Below, piece by piece: positions 9,729 to 18,125 of a stretch of 64,000 nt of DNA. How positions within the stretch are numbered: the stretch's first letter is position 1; each line of letters starts with the position of its first letter. The translations under genes and the position numbers were made by a program. Source of the stretch: Ruegeria sp. Alg231-54. Lineage in GTDB: Bacteria > Pseudomonadota > Alphaproteobacteria > Rhodobacterales > Rhodobacteraceae. Location of the stretch: positions 248,001 to 312,000 of the forward strand of contig NZ_FREZ01000003.1 in assembly GCF_900143525.1 (NCBI RefSeq), in the 5' to 3' direction. Below the pieces are notes generated by a model. The model did no database searches. It saw only the letters and a list, made by a program, of their open reading frames with translations, and was not told the origin of the DNA.

Positions 9729-11099
9729 TTACTCGATAAAAGTCTTGGCGAGCCGGTCACTGATTGGTTGTGACAGGTAGCTGATTACTGCGCGCTCGCC
9801 GGTTTTTACGAACAGATCCGCGGGCATTCCTGGCAACAGATCCAGTGCGGCGACTTCGGTGGGTTGATTGGCGTCCAGTTTCACACGTGCTTTGTAATAG
9901 GGCTCGCCGGTACGGTCGTCCTCCAGCGCATCCGCTGAGATGTCAAATATCCGACCGCTGGCTTCGGGCACATCGGTCTGCGTAAAGGCAGACAGGCGAA
10001 TGCCCGTTGCCTGACCGATCTGCAGCTTGTCGATATCGCCGGTTTTGATACGCGCTTCGACGATCAGGGCCTGATTGGCGGGAACAATATCCATGATCGC
10101 CTCTCCGGGGCGAATGACGCCGCCGGTTGTGGATACTGCCAAATTAACGACCCGCCCGCTGGCGGGGGCCAGGACCTGTGTTCGTTTCAACCGTTCCGAT
10201 GCCCCTGAATATTGTGAGCGGATCAGATCAAGCTGGGCATCCACAACCGCAAGCTCTCCGGCGATCACCTCGTCGCGCAGCTTTTGTTGGCTGAGCAGGG
10301 ACAGCTGCAACTCTTGCACCTGGTCATGGGCCTGCGCAATCTGGGTGCGCAACGACGCATCGACACCGCCCAGACGTTCCATTTCGATCTGGCGCGCGCT
10401 GACCCGTGTGACGGCCACAAGTCCTTTGTCCAACAAAGATTTCAGATTGGACAGCTCAATCTGCGTGATGTCCTTCTGGTTTTGGGTCGAGAGGCGTTGT
10501 TCGTTCAGGCCGGCGATCTGATTGCGCAGCCCCTGAATGCGTTGCGCGTTGATTTGAGCTTCGGTCCGGCGGGCGCGGGCTTCGGCGTCAAACAGTTGTT
10601 TCTGCGTCAGGTAAGGCGACAACCAATGCAGCCGCTGCATCCCATCGCTGAAACCGGCCAATGCTGTTGGCTCGTCAAACCCGTCCGTGCCGTTGATCTG
10701 CGCCAGCAAGCGGGCACGGCGGACCGACAATTCGCCCAATTGGCTGCCCAGAATGCTCAGATCTACGTCGATATCCGAGCTGTCAAGTCGCACAAGGGGC
10801 TGACCTGCCTGAACAAATTCACCATCCGTGACAAGGATCGAGTCAATGATGCCACCGTCCAGATGTTCGACCGTCTTGCGGTCACCTTCCACCACAAACG
10901 AGGCCGGCGCGACCACCGCCCCGTCCAGTTTCGAGGCGAAGGCCCAATAGGCGCTGCCGCCAACGAAGGCCAGCAGGGTAAACAACCCGAACAGGACATA
11001 GCGTTTGATCTCAGAGGTCTCGGTCGTGATGTCCAAGGCGTGTACATCGTGGGCAGCAAGCGCGTTCTGAGATTGCGAGCGTTTCATCAACTGGGTCAT
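9729..11099 (-). CDS. Type I secretion periplasmic adaptor, HlyD/PrtE family (module 1)
   Basis: This is the 456-residue membrane-fusion subunit of a type I secretion system. It bridges the inner-membrane ABC exporter and an outer-membrane TolC channel. One transmembrane helix lies at about residues 35-55 (YVLFGLFTLLAFVGGSAYWAFA), followed by a lipoyl half-motif (VVEGDRKTVEHLDGGIIDSILVTDGEFVQAG), a long helical hairpin with heptad-like Gln/Leu composition at about 120-300, and the second lipoyl half with VLAPASGRVVNLAVSTTGGVI. The C-terminus RAVISYLSQPISDRLAKTF is typical of PrtE/HlyD. It overlaps the ABC exporter by 4 bp and so is its partner. No tolC gene is in the window, as is usual for these modules. 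Confidence 0.93.
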   Translation of the reverse strand: MTQLMKRSQSQNALAAHDVHALDITTETSEIKRYVLFGLFTLLAFVGGSAYWAFASKLDGAVVAPASFVVEGDRKTVEHLDGGIIDSILVTDGEFVQAGQPLVRLDSSDIDVDLSILGSQLGELSVRRARLLAQINGTDGFDEPTALAGFSDGMQRLHWLSPYLTQKQLFDAEARARRTEAQINAQRIQGLRNQIAGLNEQRLSTQNQKDITQIELSNLKSLLDKGLVAVTRVSARQIEMERLGGVDASLRTQIAQAHDQVQELQLSLLSQQKLRDEVIAGELAVVDAQLDLIRSQYSGASERLKRTQVLAPASGRVVNLAVSTTGGVIRPGEAIMDIVPANQALIVEARIKTGDIDKLQIGQATGIRLSAFTQTDVPEASGRIFDISADALEDDRTGEPYYKARVKLDANQPTEVAALDLLPGMPADLFVKTGERAVISYLSQPISDRLAKTFIE

Positions 11100-12853
11100 T
11101 GGGCAGCTCCGCTGATCTGAGTTTCACTGGCAGGGGTCGTGTCGGTTTTTTTCGCCGCGGATTGGGTAGGGTTGTCCAGAACGTTCCGGCGATTGACCTT
11201 CAGAACGTCCTCTTTGTCTCCGAACTGAGATTGAGCGCCGTTTCGCAGGACCATCACCTTGTTGGCGGCCTGCAGCGTTGCCGGACGATGGGTCATGACG
11301 ATGGCAATTGCACCGCGGGCCTGCGCCGACACGATCGCATCGCGCAGAGCCTGTTCGCCATCGGCATCCAGATCCGAATTCGGTTCGTCCAAAATCAACA
11401 CAAACGGATCGCCATAAAGCGCCCGGGCCAGTGCCAGCCGCTGACGTTGACCACCTGACAGGAAAAACCCTCGACCGATGCGCGTTTCATATCCGTCAGG
11501 AAGGGCGCTGATCATTTCGTGCACACCGGCCTCGCGGGCGGCACGCAGCACCTCTGCATCATCTATGGCGACCGAGAAGCGCCCGATGTTTTCGCGGATC
11601 GTGCCGTCGAACAACTCGATTTCCTGTGGCAGATAACCGATCTGTTTGCCCAGATCCTCGTGGTTCCATTTGGACATCGGGCTGCCGTCCAGCAAGACTT
11701 CGCCTCGCTGTGGGTGCCAAATACCGGCCATCATCTTGCCCAGAGTGGTCTTACCCGAACCGCTATGCCCGATAACCGCCAGCACGTCTCCGGGCACAAG
11801 GCCAAAGTCGATCTGGCGGAGCGAGGCGTTGACGGCACGCGGGGGGCCAGCCTGCGCAATCTTAACGTCCAGAGATTTGAACGCGCGCGGCAGGTGCAGA
11901 TTGGGTGGGGCTTCAGCAAACTCTTCGGTCAGTTTTGCCAGCTTGGAATACGATCCGCGCGCGGCCAGAAAGCTGCGCCACTGACCGATCAATTGGTCAA
12001 TTGGGGCCAGTGCACGGGCCAGCACGATGGTTGCCGCAATCATGACGCCAGCCGTGGATTCTCCGGTGATGGCCAGCGCCGCGCCAAGTCCCAGAATGGC
12101 CGACTGCAAACCCATCCGAACGGTCTTGGACACAACAGAAAAGCTGGCAACCCGGTCAGCGGCACGGGTCTTGTGCTGATGGGCCTCAGCCTGAAGCGAG
12201 GTCCAGCGCCGCAGCAAATCGGATTTCATGCCAAGTGCCTGAACAAGCTCGGCGTTTTTGTCACTGATGCTGAACAATGCATCTGAACGACCGCGCGCTT
12301 GCGAAGCCGACCGCATCGGTTCCCGGGCGCGCGAGTTGTTGATCAGGGCCATGATCGTCAGCATGACGGCCCCGGCCAGACCAAGCAGACCCAGATAGGG
12401 GTGAAGGGCATAAAGGACCAACAGATAGAGCGGGATCCACGGCGCGTCGAAAAACGCGGTCAGCGTGGTTCCCGAGATGAATTCACGAAAGCCGTTCACG
12501 TCTTCGACAAGGTTTTCTCCAGCCTCGGCTTCGCCATGGACACGGCGGCGCATCGCAGCGCCGAGGACCGGCGCACCAACGTTCAGCTCAAAGCGGGCGG
12601 CCAGACGTCCCAAAATGCGCATCCGCATCAGGTCAAGGCAGGCGACCACAACGAAAACACCAGCCAGCAATGCAGACAGTGCAATCAAGGTGTCGACATT
12701 CTGGCTGGTCAGGACGCGATCATAGACCTGCAGCATATAAAGTGGACCAGCCAGCATCAGAAGGTTCAGAAACAAGCTGAAGAAGGCAACTGCGACAAAA
12801 CCCTTGCGCAACGACCCCCAGGCGGTTTTTACGGGATTGGTTTGCTGGGACAT
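11096..12853 (-). CDS. Type I secretion ABC permease/ATPase, PrtD family (module 1)
   Basis: This is a 585-residue fused permease-ATPase that exports unfolded RTX proteins. Membrane helices occupy roughly residues 18-290, starting with FFSLFLNLLMLAGPLYMLQVYDRVL, a hallmark of PrtD/AprD/LapB-like exporters. The nucleotide-binding domain follows with Walker A GHSGSGKTT (362-370), the signature LSGGQRQRLALARALYGDP, and Walker B LILDEPNSDLDADG. There is no N-terminal C39-like domain, which also fits the PrtD group. Its start lies 59 bp downstream of the stop of the large RTX gene on the same strand, so that protein is the likely cargo, and its stop overlaps the adaptor gene by 4 bp. Confidence 0.94.
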   Translation of the reverse strand: MSQQTNPVKTAWGSLRKGFVAVAFFSLFLNLLMLAGPLYMLQVYDRVLTSQNVDTLIALSALLAGVFVVVACLDLMRMRILGRLAARFELNVGAPVLGAAMRRRVHGEAEAGENLVEDVNGFREFISGTTLTAFFDAPWIPLYLLVLYALHPYLGLLGLAGAVMLTIMALINNSRAREPMRSASQARGRSDALFSISDKNAELVQALGMKSDLLRRWTSLQAEAHQHKTRAADRVASFSVVSKTVRMGLQSAILGLGAALAITGESTAGVMIAATIVLARALAPIDQLIGQWRSFLAARGSYSKLAKLTEEFAEAPPNLHLPRAFKSLDVKIAQAGPPRAVNASLRQIDFGLVPGDVLAVIGHSGSGKTTLGKMMAGIWHPQRGEVLLDGSPMSKWNHEDLGKQIGYLPQEIELFDGTIRENIGRFSVAIDDAEVLRAAREAGVHEMISALPDGYETRIGRGFFLSGGQRQRLALARALYGDPFVLILDEPNSDLDADGEQALRDAIVSAQARGAIAIVMTHRPATLQAANKVMVLRNGAQSQFGDKEDVLKVNRRNVLDNPTQSAAKKTDTTPASETQISGAAQ

Positions 12854-12879
12854 CAGGGAACCCTTTCCGGTTTGACAAA

Positions 12880-12901
12880 CGGGGCGACCTTGGCCGCCCC
12901 G
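12880..12901 (-). terminator. Intercistronic hairpin between RTX cargo and exporter genes
   Basis: CGGGGCG and CGCCCCG form a 7-bp GC-only stem with an 8-base loop in the 59-bp gap between the RTX gene stop and the exporter start. The flank on the minus strand (GTTTGTC) is only weakly T-rich, so partial termination or mRNA processing that keeps cargo expression above exporter expression is a reasonable reading. Confidence 0.5.
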
Positions 12902-12912
12902 CTGTTGTTTGG

Positions 12913-15900
12913 TTAAACGATGAAGTCGTTTTCGGTCAGGTCAGCAGCATCGACACCGGTCAGACGGATGGACCCTGCGTCGCCGAAGCTGATCACCGTG
13001 TCCTCACCATCCTGAACAGGGTTCGGACCACCGGCGAAGTCGGGATCCAGATCTCCGATCTGAATTCTGTCCACTCCCGCTTCAAAGTCCGAGATGGTAT
13101 CGTCACCGAAGGTGCCCTGGAACAGGAAGGTGTCAGCGCCTTCGCCGCCGATCAGGACATCATTGCCGCCCTCACCGTTCAGCTGGTCGTCGCCATCCGC
13201 GCCGTTCAGAACATTCTCCAGATTGCTGCCGACGATCACGTCACCATCATTGGAGCCGATGACATTCTCGATCGAGACCAGCACGTCGGTTTCAACCTGA
13301 TTGTCGATCACGTCCAGCCCGACAACACCGGTACCGCCTGTTGCGTCAACATCCAGAGTTGCGCCCGCATCCACCAGCGTGTCCTGCACGACCGTGCCGT
13401 TTACGCCCGCTGGTGCATTGTGCAGATGGATTGCCGATACAGCACCGGGGATCGGCGTGTTCAGGTCGGTTTCGTTCAGGCCCACAATGCTTAGCGCGCT
13501 CGAGTAGGTGACTTCGCCGGTTGCAAGGTTCTGAGTGATGACAACGGTTGCGTTGCCAGAGGCCTCGCTGTCCGATGTCGGCCCAGGCTCTTGCGCCGCG
13601 TCCAGACCGCCGCTCAGCGTTACGGAGCGAATACCGTTCTCGGTCACGTCGCCGTCGACCAGAAGCTGCCCGCGAATTTCCCCACCAGGGAAGTCGGCGG
13701 TGTGGATGTTGTAGTACAGGTTGCCCAGAACGGCCTCTTCTACAAACCAGCCTCCATCCGGGATATTCGCACCAAACTGGTCCGGAGCCACAACAGCCGC
13801 ATCCACGATCGAGACGTTGAACCCGGTATCGCGCGTGGCGGTGCCGTTGCCATTGGCGTCCAGACGGACCTCGACCGCGACATCAAGATCCGAGAAATCG
13901 GCGGTATCGATGCCTTCTCCACCATCGATGAAGTCATTGCCCAGACCACCGGTCAGCAGATTGTCTGCATCGCCTGCGATCAGAACGTCATCACCTGCAC
14001 CACCGCTGATATCGCCGTTAGTGGTGCCTAGATCGACGAAAATGTCATTGCCGTTGCCCAGCAGGACGTTGCCGTTGATCACACCTTCGTCGTCGTTGAC
14101 GATGGTAACGTCACCAGCAACCGATGCATCGATCGCATTTACCGTGCCTCGGATTTCGCCTTCGTTCAGGATCGCACCCAGAAGGTTCAAACCGCCATCG
14201 ATACGAATACCGGCTGCGGCATCCGACTGTTCGGACCCGGCAATCAGACCTTCGTTGATAACAACTCCGGCAAAGGACGCATCATTTTGTCCGGTGAACA
14301 GACGCAGGCCGTCGCCGACCTGATTGCCCTCGCTTGCATTGCCGCGGCCCTGCAAGACACCTTCGTTTACAATCGCTGCCGAGACGACATCGCCTGAAAT
14401 GTCACCTGTTTGCAGCGAAACAGCCGAGCCGCTATTGCCCTCACCTGCGTCCACCAGACCAGTGTTGTTGAAGGCGTAGTTGTCTGCCGTACTATCAGCG
14501 TAGACCGTGCCGTTGCGCTGATTGCCTGTACCTAAGATGGCACCCAGGTTCTGAACGGAAAGCCCGTTACCATCGATGTTCAGTGCCCGGCTGTCCGAGG
14601 AAACGGTGCCGCTATTGACAAACGACCCGCCCGAGTGGTCGCCAGTGCCAAAGTAGACACCGTTTTGCACACCTTCGACAGCACCCGCGTTAAGCAATGT
14701 GCCCTGGAAGTTCACGCCATTGACAACTCGGATGCCGGCGACCGTGCCGTTGGCACCTTCAGAGAAAACCCCGCCAAAGTTGGAGATCGTCGCATCGGTA
14801 GTGCCGGTGTTGCCAACGTTGCCGATGCGAACGCCATCACCGGAAAGCGGCGTGGCCGCACCCGGATTTCCGCGCCCGTTGATTACGCCCGTGTTTTCCA
14901 GTGTGAATGTGTTGGCACCATCTTCAGCACCACCGATTTCCACACCAAAGCCAGAACCCTGATTGCCGTCACCAGCGTCGATCAGACCTGAGTTCTGTAC
15001 CGAGAAGTCATCCGCAGTTCCGTCAGCATAAACCGTACCGTTGCGCTGATCTCCGGTGCCAAAGATGTTGCCTTGGTTGTCGACCTCAAGCCCCGTGCCA
15101 TCAATGTTGAACGCCCGGCTGTCCGAGGACACAACGCCTCCTGCTTCGTTGACGAAACGACCACCTGTATGATCCGCGTTGCCAAAGTAGACGCCGTTTT
15201 GGACACCCGAGATTGTGCCGGAGTTGGTAAATTCGCCCTGAAAGCTCACGCCATCCACAACGCGCGCACCGGCTACAGTGCCGTTGGCACCTTCCGAACG
15301 CAGCTCGCCACGGTTGACAATGGTCGCTTCGGCGATGCCCTGATTTCCCGGGTTGCCGATGCGGATACCATCTCCGGCCAGGCCAGCGCTTGCTGCGCCG
15401 TTGCCCCGACCCTGGATCAGGCCATCGTTTTCCAACGAGAACGTGTTCGCACCGTCTGCGGCTCCACCGATTTCTGCTGCGAAACCCGAGCCCTGGTTGT
15501 GCTCGCCCGCGTCGATTGTGCCATTGGCCAGATTGCGGACCGAAAAGTCATCTGCGGTGCCGTCGGCATAAACGGTGCCGTTACGCTGGTTGTCGGTTCC
15601 CAGAATGTCGCCGCCGTTGATCAGGTTGACACCCGAGCCGTCGATGTTCACCGCCCGGCTTCCGGATTGGATGGTGCCAAAGTTCAGCACGTCCAGATCA
15701 TGTTCCCCATTGCCGATGTAAAGACCATTGCGCGGGCCTTCGATCACGCCGGTGGACGTGTTCAGGATCTCGTCTTCGGCGTTTACGCCATCCGCGATGC
15801 GGATACCGGCGGCCGTGCCTTGGTTGCTTTCGGTCGAGATCAGGCCGCTGTTGATGATTTCGGTTTCCAGCGTGGCTCCTTCGGCACCGTCGTCAATGCG

Positions 15901-16632
15901 GATGCCGTCTCCGGCCAGCCCGGTATTGGCCGCACCTTGGCCACGGCCCTGAATCGTAGCGCCAAAGCCGTTGAAGATGTCGGTTTCCACACGGTCGCCG
16001 ACCTCGTCACCGATCTGCAACGAGATGCCAGCGCCCTGATTGCCTTCACCGGCGTCAATCGTGCCACCCACAAAGTTCGAAATCGAAATGTCTTCGGCGG
16101 TGCTGTTGGTGTAGATCGTACCATTGCGCTGATCGCCGGTGCCGATGATGTCGCCAAAGTTGCGTACATCAATGCCCTGGCCCTGAATGTCCACCGCACG
16201 GCTGTCCGAACTGATCACACCACCGCTGAAGTTGTCCAGGCCGCCCGAGCTTTGAGCGCCGGCAAACTGTACACCGTTGAACTCACCCGCGATCTCACCA
16301 AAGTTGCGAACGCTTGCGCTGCCGGTGACCTGAACGCCAGTGGCCAGTGCGTCGGGGCCGTTGTTCGCCTCGATCCGGCCCGAGCGGAAATTGAACACGT
16401 CAACATCCTGACCCTGCGCCTGAACAGCAGCGACGGCGTTGTTGGTGATGATCTCGCCAAAGTTCAGCAGACGCGAGAAGTCGTTTGCCAGAACAAAGGC
16501 CGGAGTGTCATCGACGACTGTGCTTTGGAAAAAGTTATTGAAAAGGGTTTGACCGTCGCGGGTAGTCTCTTGCGCTATTGTAGACGTGGTCAAGAGACGA
16601 GTGCGCAGGCTTGTCAGAAGTTGGGACAGCAT
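12913..16632 (-). CDS. RTX/CHRD repeat protein, probable T1SS cargo
   Basis: This is a 1239-residue acidic protein without an N-terminal signal peptide, as expected for type I secretion. An ATG at 16632 has a GGAG box 6 bases upstream; an in-frame TTG at 16647 would overlap that box. Residues about 60-890 form Gly/Asn-rich, beta-helix-like sequence with four long repeats, each with the core GTGDQRNGTVYADGTADDF. RTX nonapeptides follow (GGAGDDVLIAGDADNLLTGG), then a CHRD domain (GNLYYNIHTADFPGGEIRGQL and AIHLHNAPAG), a second RTX block (GADGDDQLNGEGGNDVLIGG) and a serralysin-like C-terminus ending in DFIV, a typical T1SS signal. The exporter and adaptor genes follow on the same strand. The repeats resemble autotransporter or adhesin passenger sequence, so a surface or matrix role is likely. 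The function is not known. Confidence 0.88.
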   Translation of the reverse strand: MLSQLLTSLRTRLLTTSTIAQETTRDGQTLFNNFFQSTVVDDTPAFVLANDFSRLLNFGEIITNNAVAAVQAQGQDVDVFNFRSGRIEANNGPDALATGVQVTGSASVRNFGEIAGEFNGVQFAGAQSSGGLDNFSGGVISSDSRAVDIQGQGIDVRNFGDIIGTGDQRNGTIYTNSTAEDISISNFVGGTIDAGEGNQGAGISLQIGDEVGDRVETDIFNGFGATIQGRGQGAANTGLAGDGIRIDDGAEGATLETEIINSGLISTESNQGTAAGIRIADGVNAEDEILNTSTGVIEGPRNGLYIGNGEHDLDVLNFGTIQSGSRAVNIDGSGVNLINGGDILGTDNQRNGTVYADGTADDFSVRNLANGTIDAGEHNQGSGFAAEIGGAADGANTFSLENDGLIQGRGNGAASAGLAGDGIRIGNPGNQGIAEATIVNRGELRSEGANGTVAGARVVDGVSFQGEFTNSGTISGVQNGVYFGNADHTGGRFVNEAGGVVSSDSRAFNIDGTGLEVDNQGNIFGTGDQRNGTVYADGTADDFSVQNSGLIDAGDGNQGSGFGVEIGGAEDGANTFTLENTGVINGRGNPGAATPLSGDGVRIGNVGNTGTTDATISNFGGVFSEGANGTVAGIRVVNGVNFQGTLLNAGAVEGVQNGVYFGTGDHSGGSFVNSGTVSSDSRALNIDGNGLSVQNLGAILGTGNQRNGTVYADSTADNYAFNNTGLVDAGEGNSGSAVSLQTGDISGDVVSAAIVNEGVLQGRGNASEGNQVGDGLRLFTGQNDASFAGVVINEGLIAGSEQSDAAAGIRIDGGLNLLGAILNEGEIRGTVNAIDASVAGDVTIVNDDEGVINGNVLLGNGNDIFVDLGTTNGDISGGAGDDVLIAGDADNLLTGGLGNDFIDGGEGIDTADFSDLDVAVEVRLDANGNGTATRDTGFNVSIVDAAVVAPDQFGANIPDGGWFVEEAVLGNLYYNIHTADFPGGEIRGQLLVDGDVTENGIRSVTLSGGLDAAQEPGPTSDSEASGNATVVITQNLATGEVTYSSALSIVGLNETDLNTPIPGAVSAIHLHNAPAGVNGTVVQDTLVDAGATLDVDATGGTGVVGLDVIDNQVETDVLVSIENVIGSNDGDVIVGSNLENVLNGADGDDQLNGEGGNDVLIGGEGADTFLFQGTFGDDTISDFEAGVDRIQIGDLDPDFAGGPNPVQDGEDTVISFGDAGSIRLTGVDAADLTENDFIV
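14140..16210 (-). repeat. Four tandem coding repeats of about 530-540 bp in the RTX/CHRD gene
   Basis: The anchor that encodes QRNGTVY/TIY recurs with codon ends at 14520, 15048, 15588 and 16131, spacings of 528, 540 and 543 bp (176-181 residues). Each unit carries the ordered blocks RAxNIDG, GTxxQRNGT, IDAGEGNQGSG, GRGN, GDGIRI and NGVYFG. The copies differ at many sites, so these are old duplications. Outer boundaries are approximate. Confidence 0.8.
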
Positions 16633-16977
16633 GGGGTACTCCGTCAAAAATTGTTACGTTTGGCAGTTCGCCCGGTGTTTCGGGCATTCCACGTAGCAAA
16701 GGGGTAGACGGCACCCCGGGTTAGCTGAAATTCATCCTGCAAATCGGTTGTATAACCAATGCTAATAATCACGGTTTCCGTGAGAGTCTGGGAAGTTCAC
16801 TCTATATAAGTCAATATGTTACGGCGTATTCGCCCCACATGACGTTCTATTCGAAAGCGCTGGTTAACAGTTTTGTCAGCAAAATTGATCAGTATTTCAT
16901 GCACCTTTCCCCGCTTTACGTTAGAGAAGAGAACGGTCCAGTGCCGTCTTTTGTATGACCGCAGAGAGATTGGGCGG
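16633..16977. other. Intergenic region between divergent RTX gene and lysR gene
   Basis: This 345-bp AT-richer stretch lies between two divergently transcribed genes and must hold both promoters. It includes TATATAA at 16801-16808. I could not assign a convincing -35/-10 pair or a T-N11-A LysR site with confidence. No coding potential is apparent; the frame open upstream of the lysR ATG has no family-like sequence. Confidence 0.5.
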
Positions 16978-17898
16978 ATGAATTTCAGAGATTTGGAGTA
17001 CGTGCTTGCCATTGCGAAACATGGCAAGTTCAGCCAGGCGGCGGTTATGTGCAACGTTTCACAACCGGCACTGTCGAACCAGATCAAGAAGCTGGAAAAG
17101 GAACTGGGTGTTGAACTGTTCCTGCGGCTGAATAACGAAGTGCGGCCAACCGCGTTTGGTCAGAGTATCCTGAGTATCGCTGAATCCATTCTGTCAGATG
17201 CACAAAAGATCCGCGACTCTGCCACCCAATTTCGCGATCCCGAGGCCGTTGCATATCGGATTGGCATGACGCCAACGCTTGCCCCGTACCTGACACAGTA
17301 TTTTTCAGAGCTGTTCAGCGATATTTTTCCGCGTATGCGCGTGACAATGATTGAGGATCTTCCGCTGAACATGTTGCAGATGGTTGAAGACCATCAGCTG
17401 GACATGGCGCTGGTGGCCAAAGTCAACAACAGCAACGCTCTGGCTTTCACGTCGATTTGGTCCGAACCCCTGTTTCTGGCCATGCGCGAGGGGCATCCGC
17501 TGTGTATACTGCCCTCAATAGTACCTGAGGACGTTCCCCCGCATGACTTTATCCGGCTTCCTCACAGTTTTGGCTATGAGCTTGAAGACCGGCTGCCCAA
17601 GGCAGATCCCGCGATCCGGGTCGCCAAACGGTTTGATCTAAGCGCGCTGAGGTTTGAAACGATTTGTCGGCACATCTGTCATTCTGATGATTGTACAATT
17701 GTGTCGGCCCTGGCTGCCGAGCAATTCAAGCGGGACAAATGGCCCTTGTGCTTTGTTCCGTTTGAGGGTCCGGGGAACCTGCGCAACCTTGGCGCCGCGA
17801 CGCGCCCGGGGTGCCCCAGAAGCCCTGTGCTGAACCGTGTCGGCGCATATATTCAGGACCGGCCACCGGTTGGTGTGACGCCAACTTTCTCGCAATAA
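16978..17898 (+). CDS. LysR family regulator, OxyR-like
   Basis: This is a 306-residue LysR-type regulator. The N-terminal winged helix reads MNFRDLEYVLAIAKHGKFSQAA, then CNVSQPALSNQIKKLEKELGVELF, which matches the OxyR subgroup. The effector domain also aligns with OxyR in outline (TLAPYLTQ, then ALRFETICRHICHSDDCTIVSALAAEQ). The segment where OxyR carries its peroxide-sensing cysteine reads GYELEDRL here and has none; the cysteines instead cluster later (CRHICHSDDC). A peroxide-sensing role therefore cannot be assumed. The ATG at 16978 gives the canonical N-terminus, although the frame opens at 16873. It is divergent from the RTX gene and lies 227 bp before the peptide-transporter operon; either could be a target. 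Confidence 0.88.
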   Translation: MNFRDLEYVLAIAKHGKFSQAAVMCNVSQPALSNQIKKLEKELGVELFLRLNNEVRPTAFGQSILSIAESILSDAQKIRDSATQFRDPEAVAYRIGMTPTLAPYLTQYFSELFSDIFPRMRVTMIEDLPLNMLQMVEDHQLDMALVAKVNNSNALAFTSIWSEPLFLAMREGHPLCILPSIVPEDVPPHDFIRLPHSFGYELEDRLPKADPAIRVAKRFDLSALRFETICRHICHSDDCTIVSALAAEQFKRDKWPLCFVPFEGPGNLRNLGAATRPGCPRSPVLNRVGAYIQDRPPVGVTPTFSQ

Positions 17899-18000
17899 AT
17901 ACACGTCGATTCCTTTGGTCAGCCAACGCAATGAAGATAGGCAGTCTTTCGGCTGCTTCCTTTGCATTTGGTCAAGCTGTGCAAGAGCACTCAAAGTGAG

Positions 18001-18030
18001 TTGACAATGGATTTTGTATTTTGGATACAT
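18001..18030 (+). promoter_or_regulatory. Promoter with overlapping GntR-type operator upstream of peptide ABC operon
   Basis: TTGACA at 18001-18006 is followed after 17 bp by GATACA at 18024-18029, a good sigma-70-like pair. The 19-mer ATTTTGTATTTTGGATACA at 18011-18029 fills the spacer and -10 box and occurs again, identically, in the promoter region of the gntR gene at 25435-25453 (opposite strand). It contains the inverted repeat TTGTAT-N5-ATACAT. This is the layout expected for repression by the GntR/FCD protein encoded at the far end of the operon. Confidence 0.72.
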
Positions 18031-18125
18031 TGGGCACAGATTTCGCGGCGATGAGAGTCGTCAGAAATTGCTTGGTCAACAAAAGCAACGCGAAAGCCGA
18101 TTGATATTTTTTCTGGGAGACAATC

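Noticed and set aside
10284..11120. 278-codon plus-strand frame
   Set aside because: It is antisense to the HlyD-type adaptor; the sequence is a shadow of its helical hairpin codons.
15073..16707. 544-codon open frame antisense to the RTX/CHRD gene
   Set aside because: It mirrors the repeats of the real gene, has no ribosome site or family-like sequence, and the opposite strand has clear RTX and CHRD domains.
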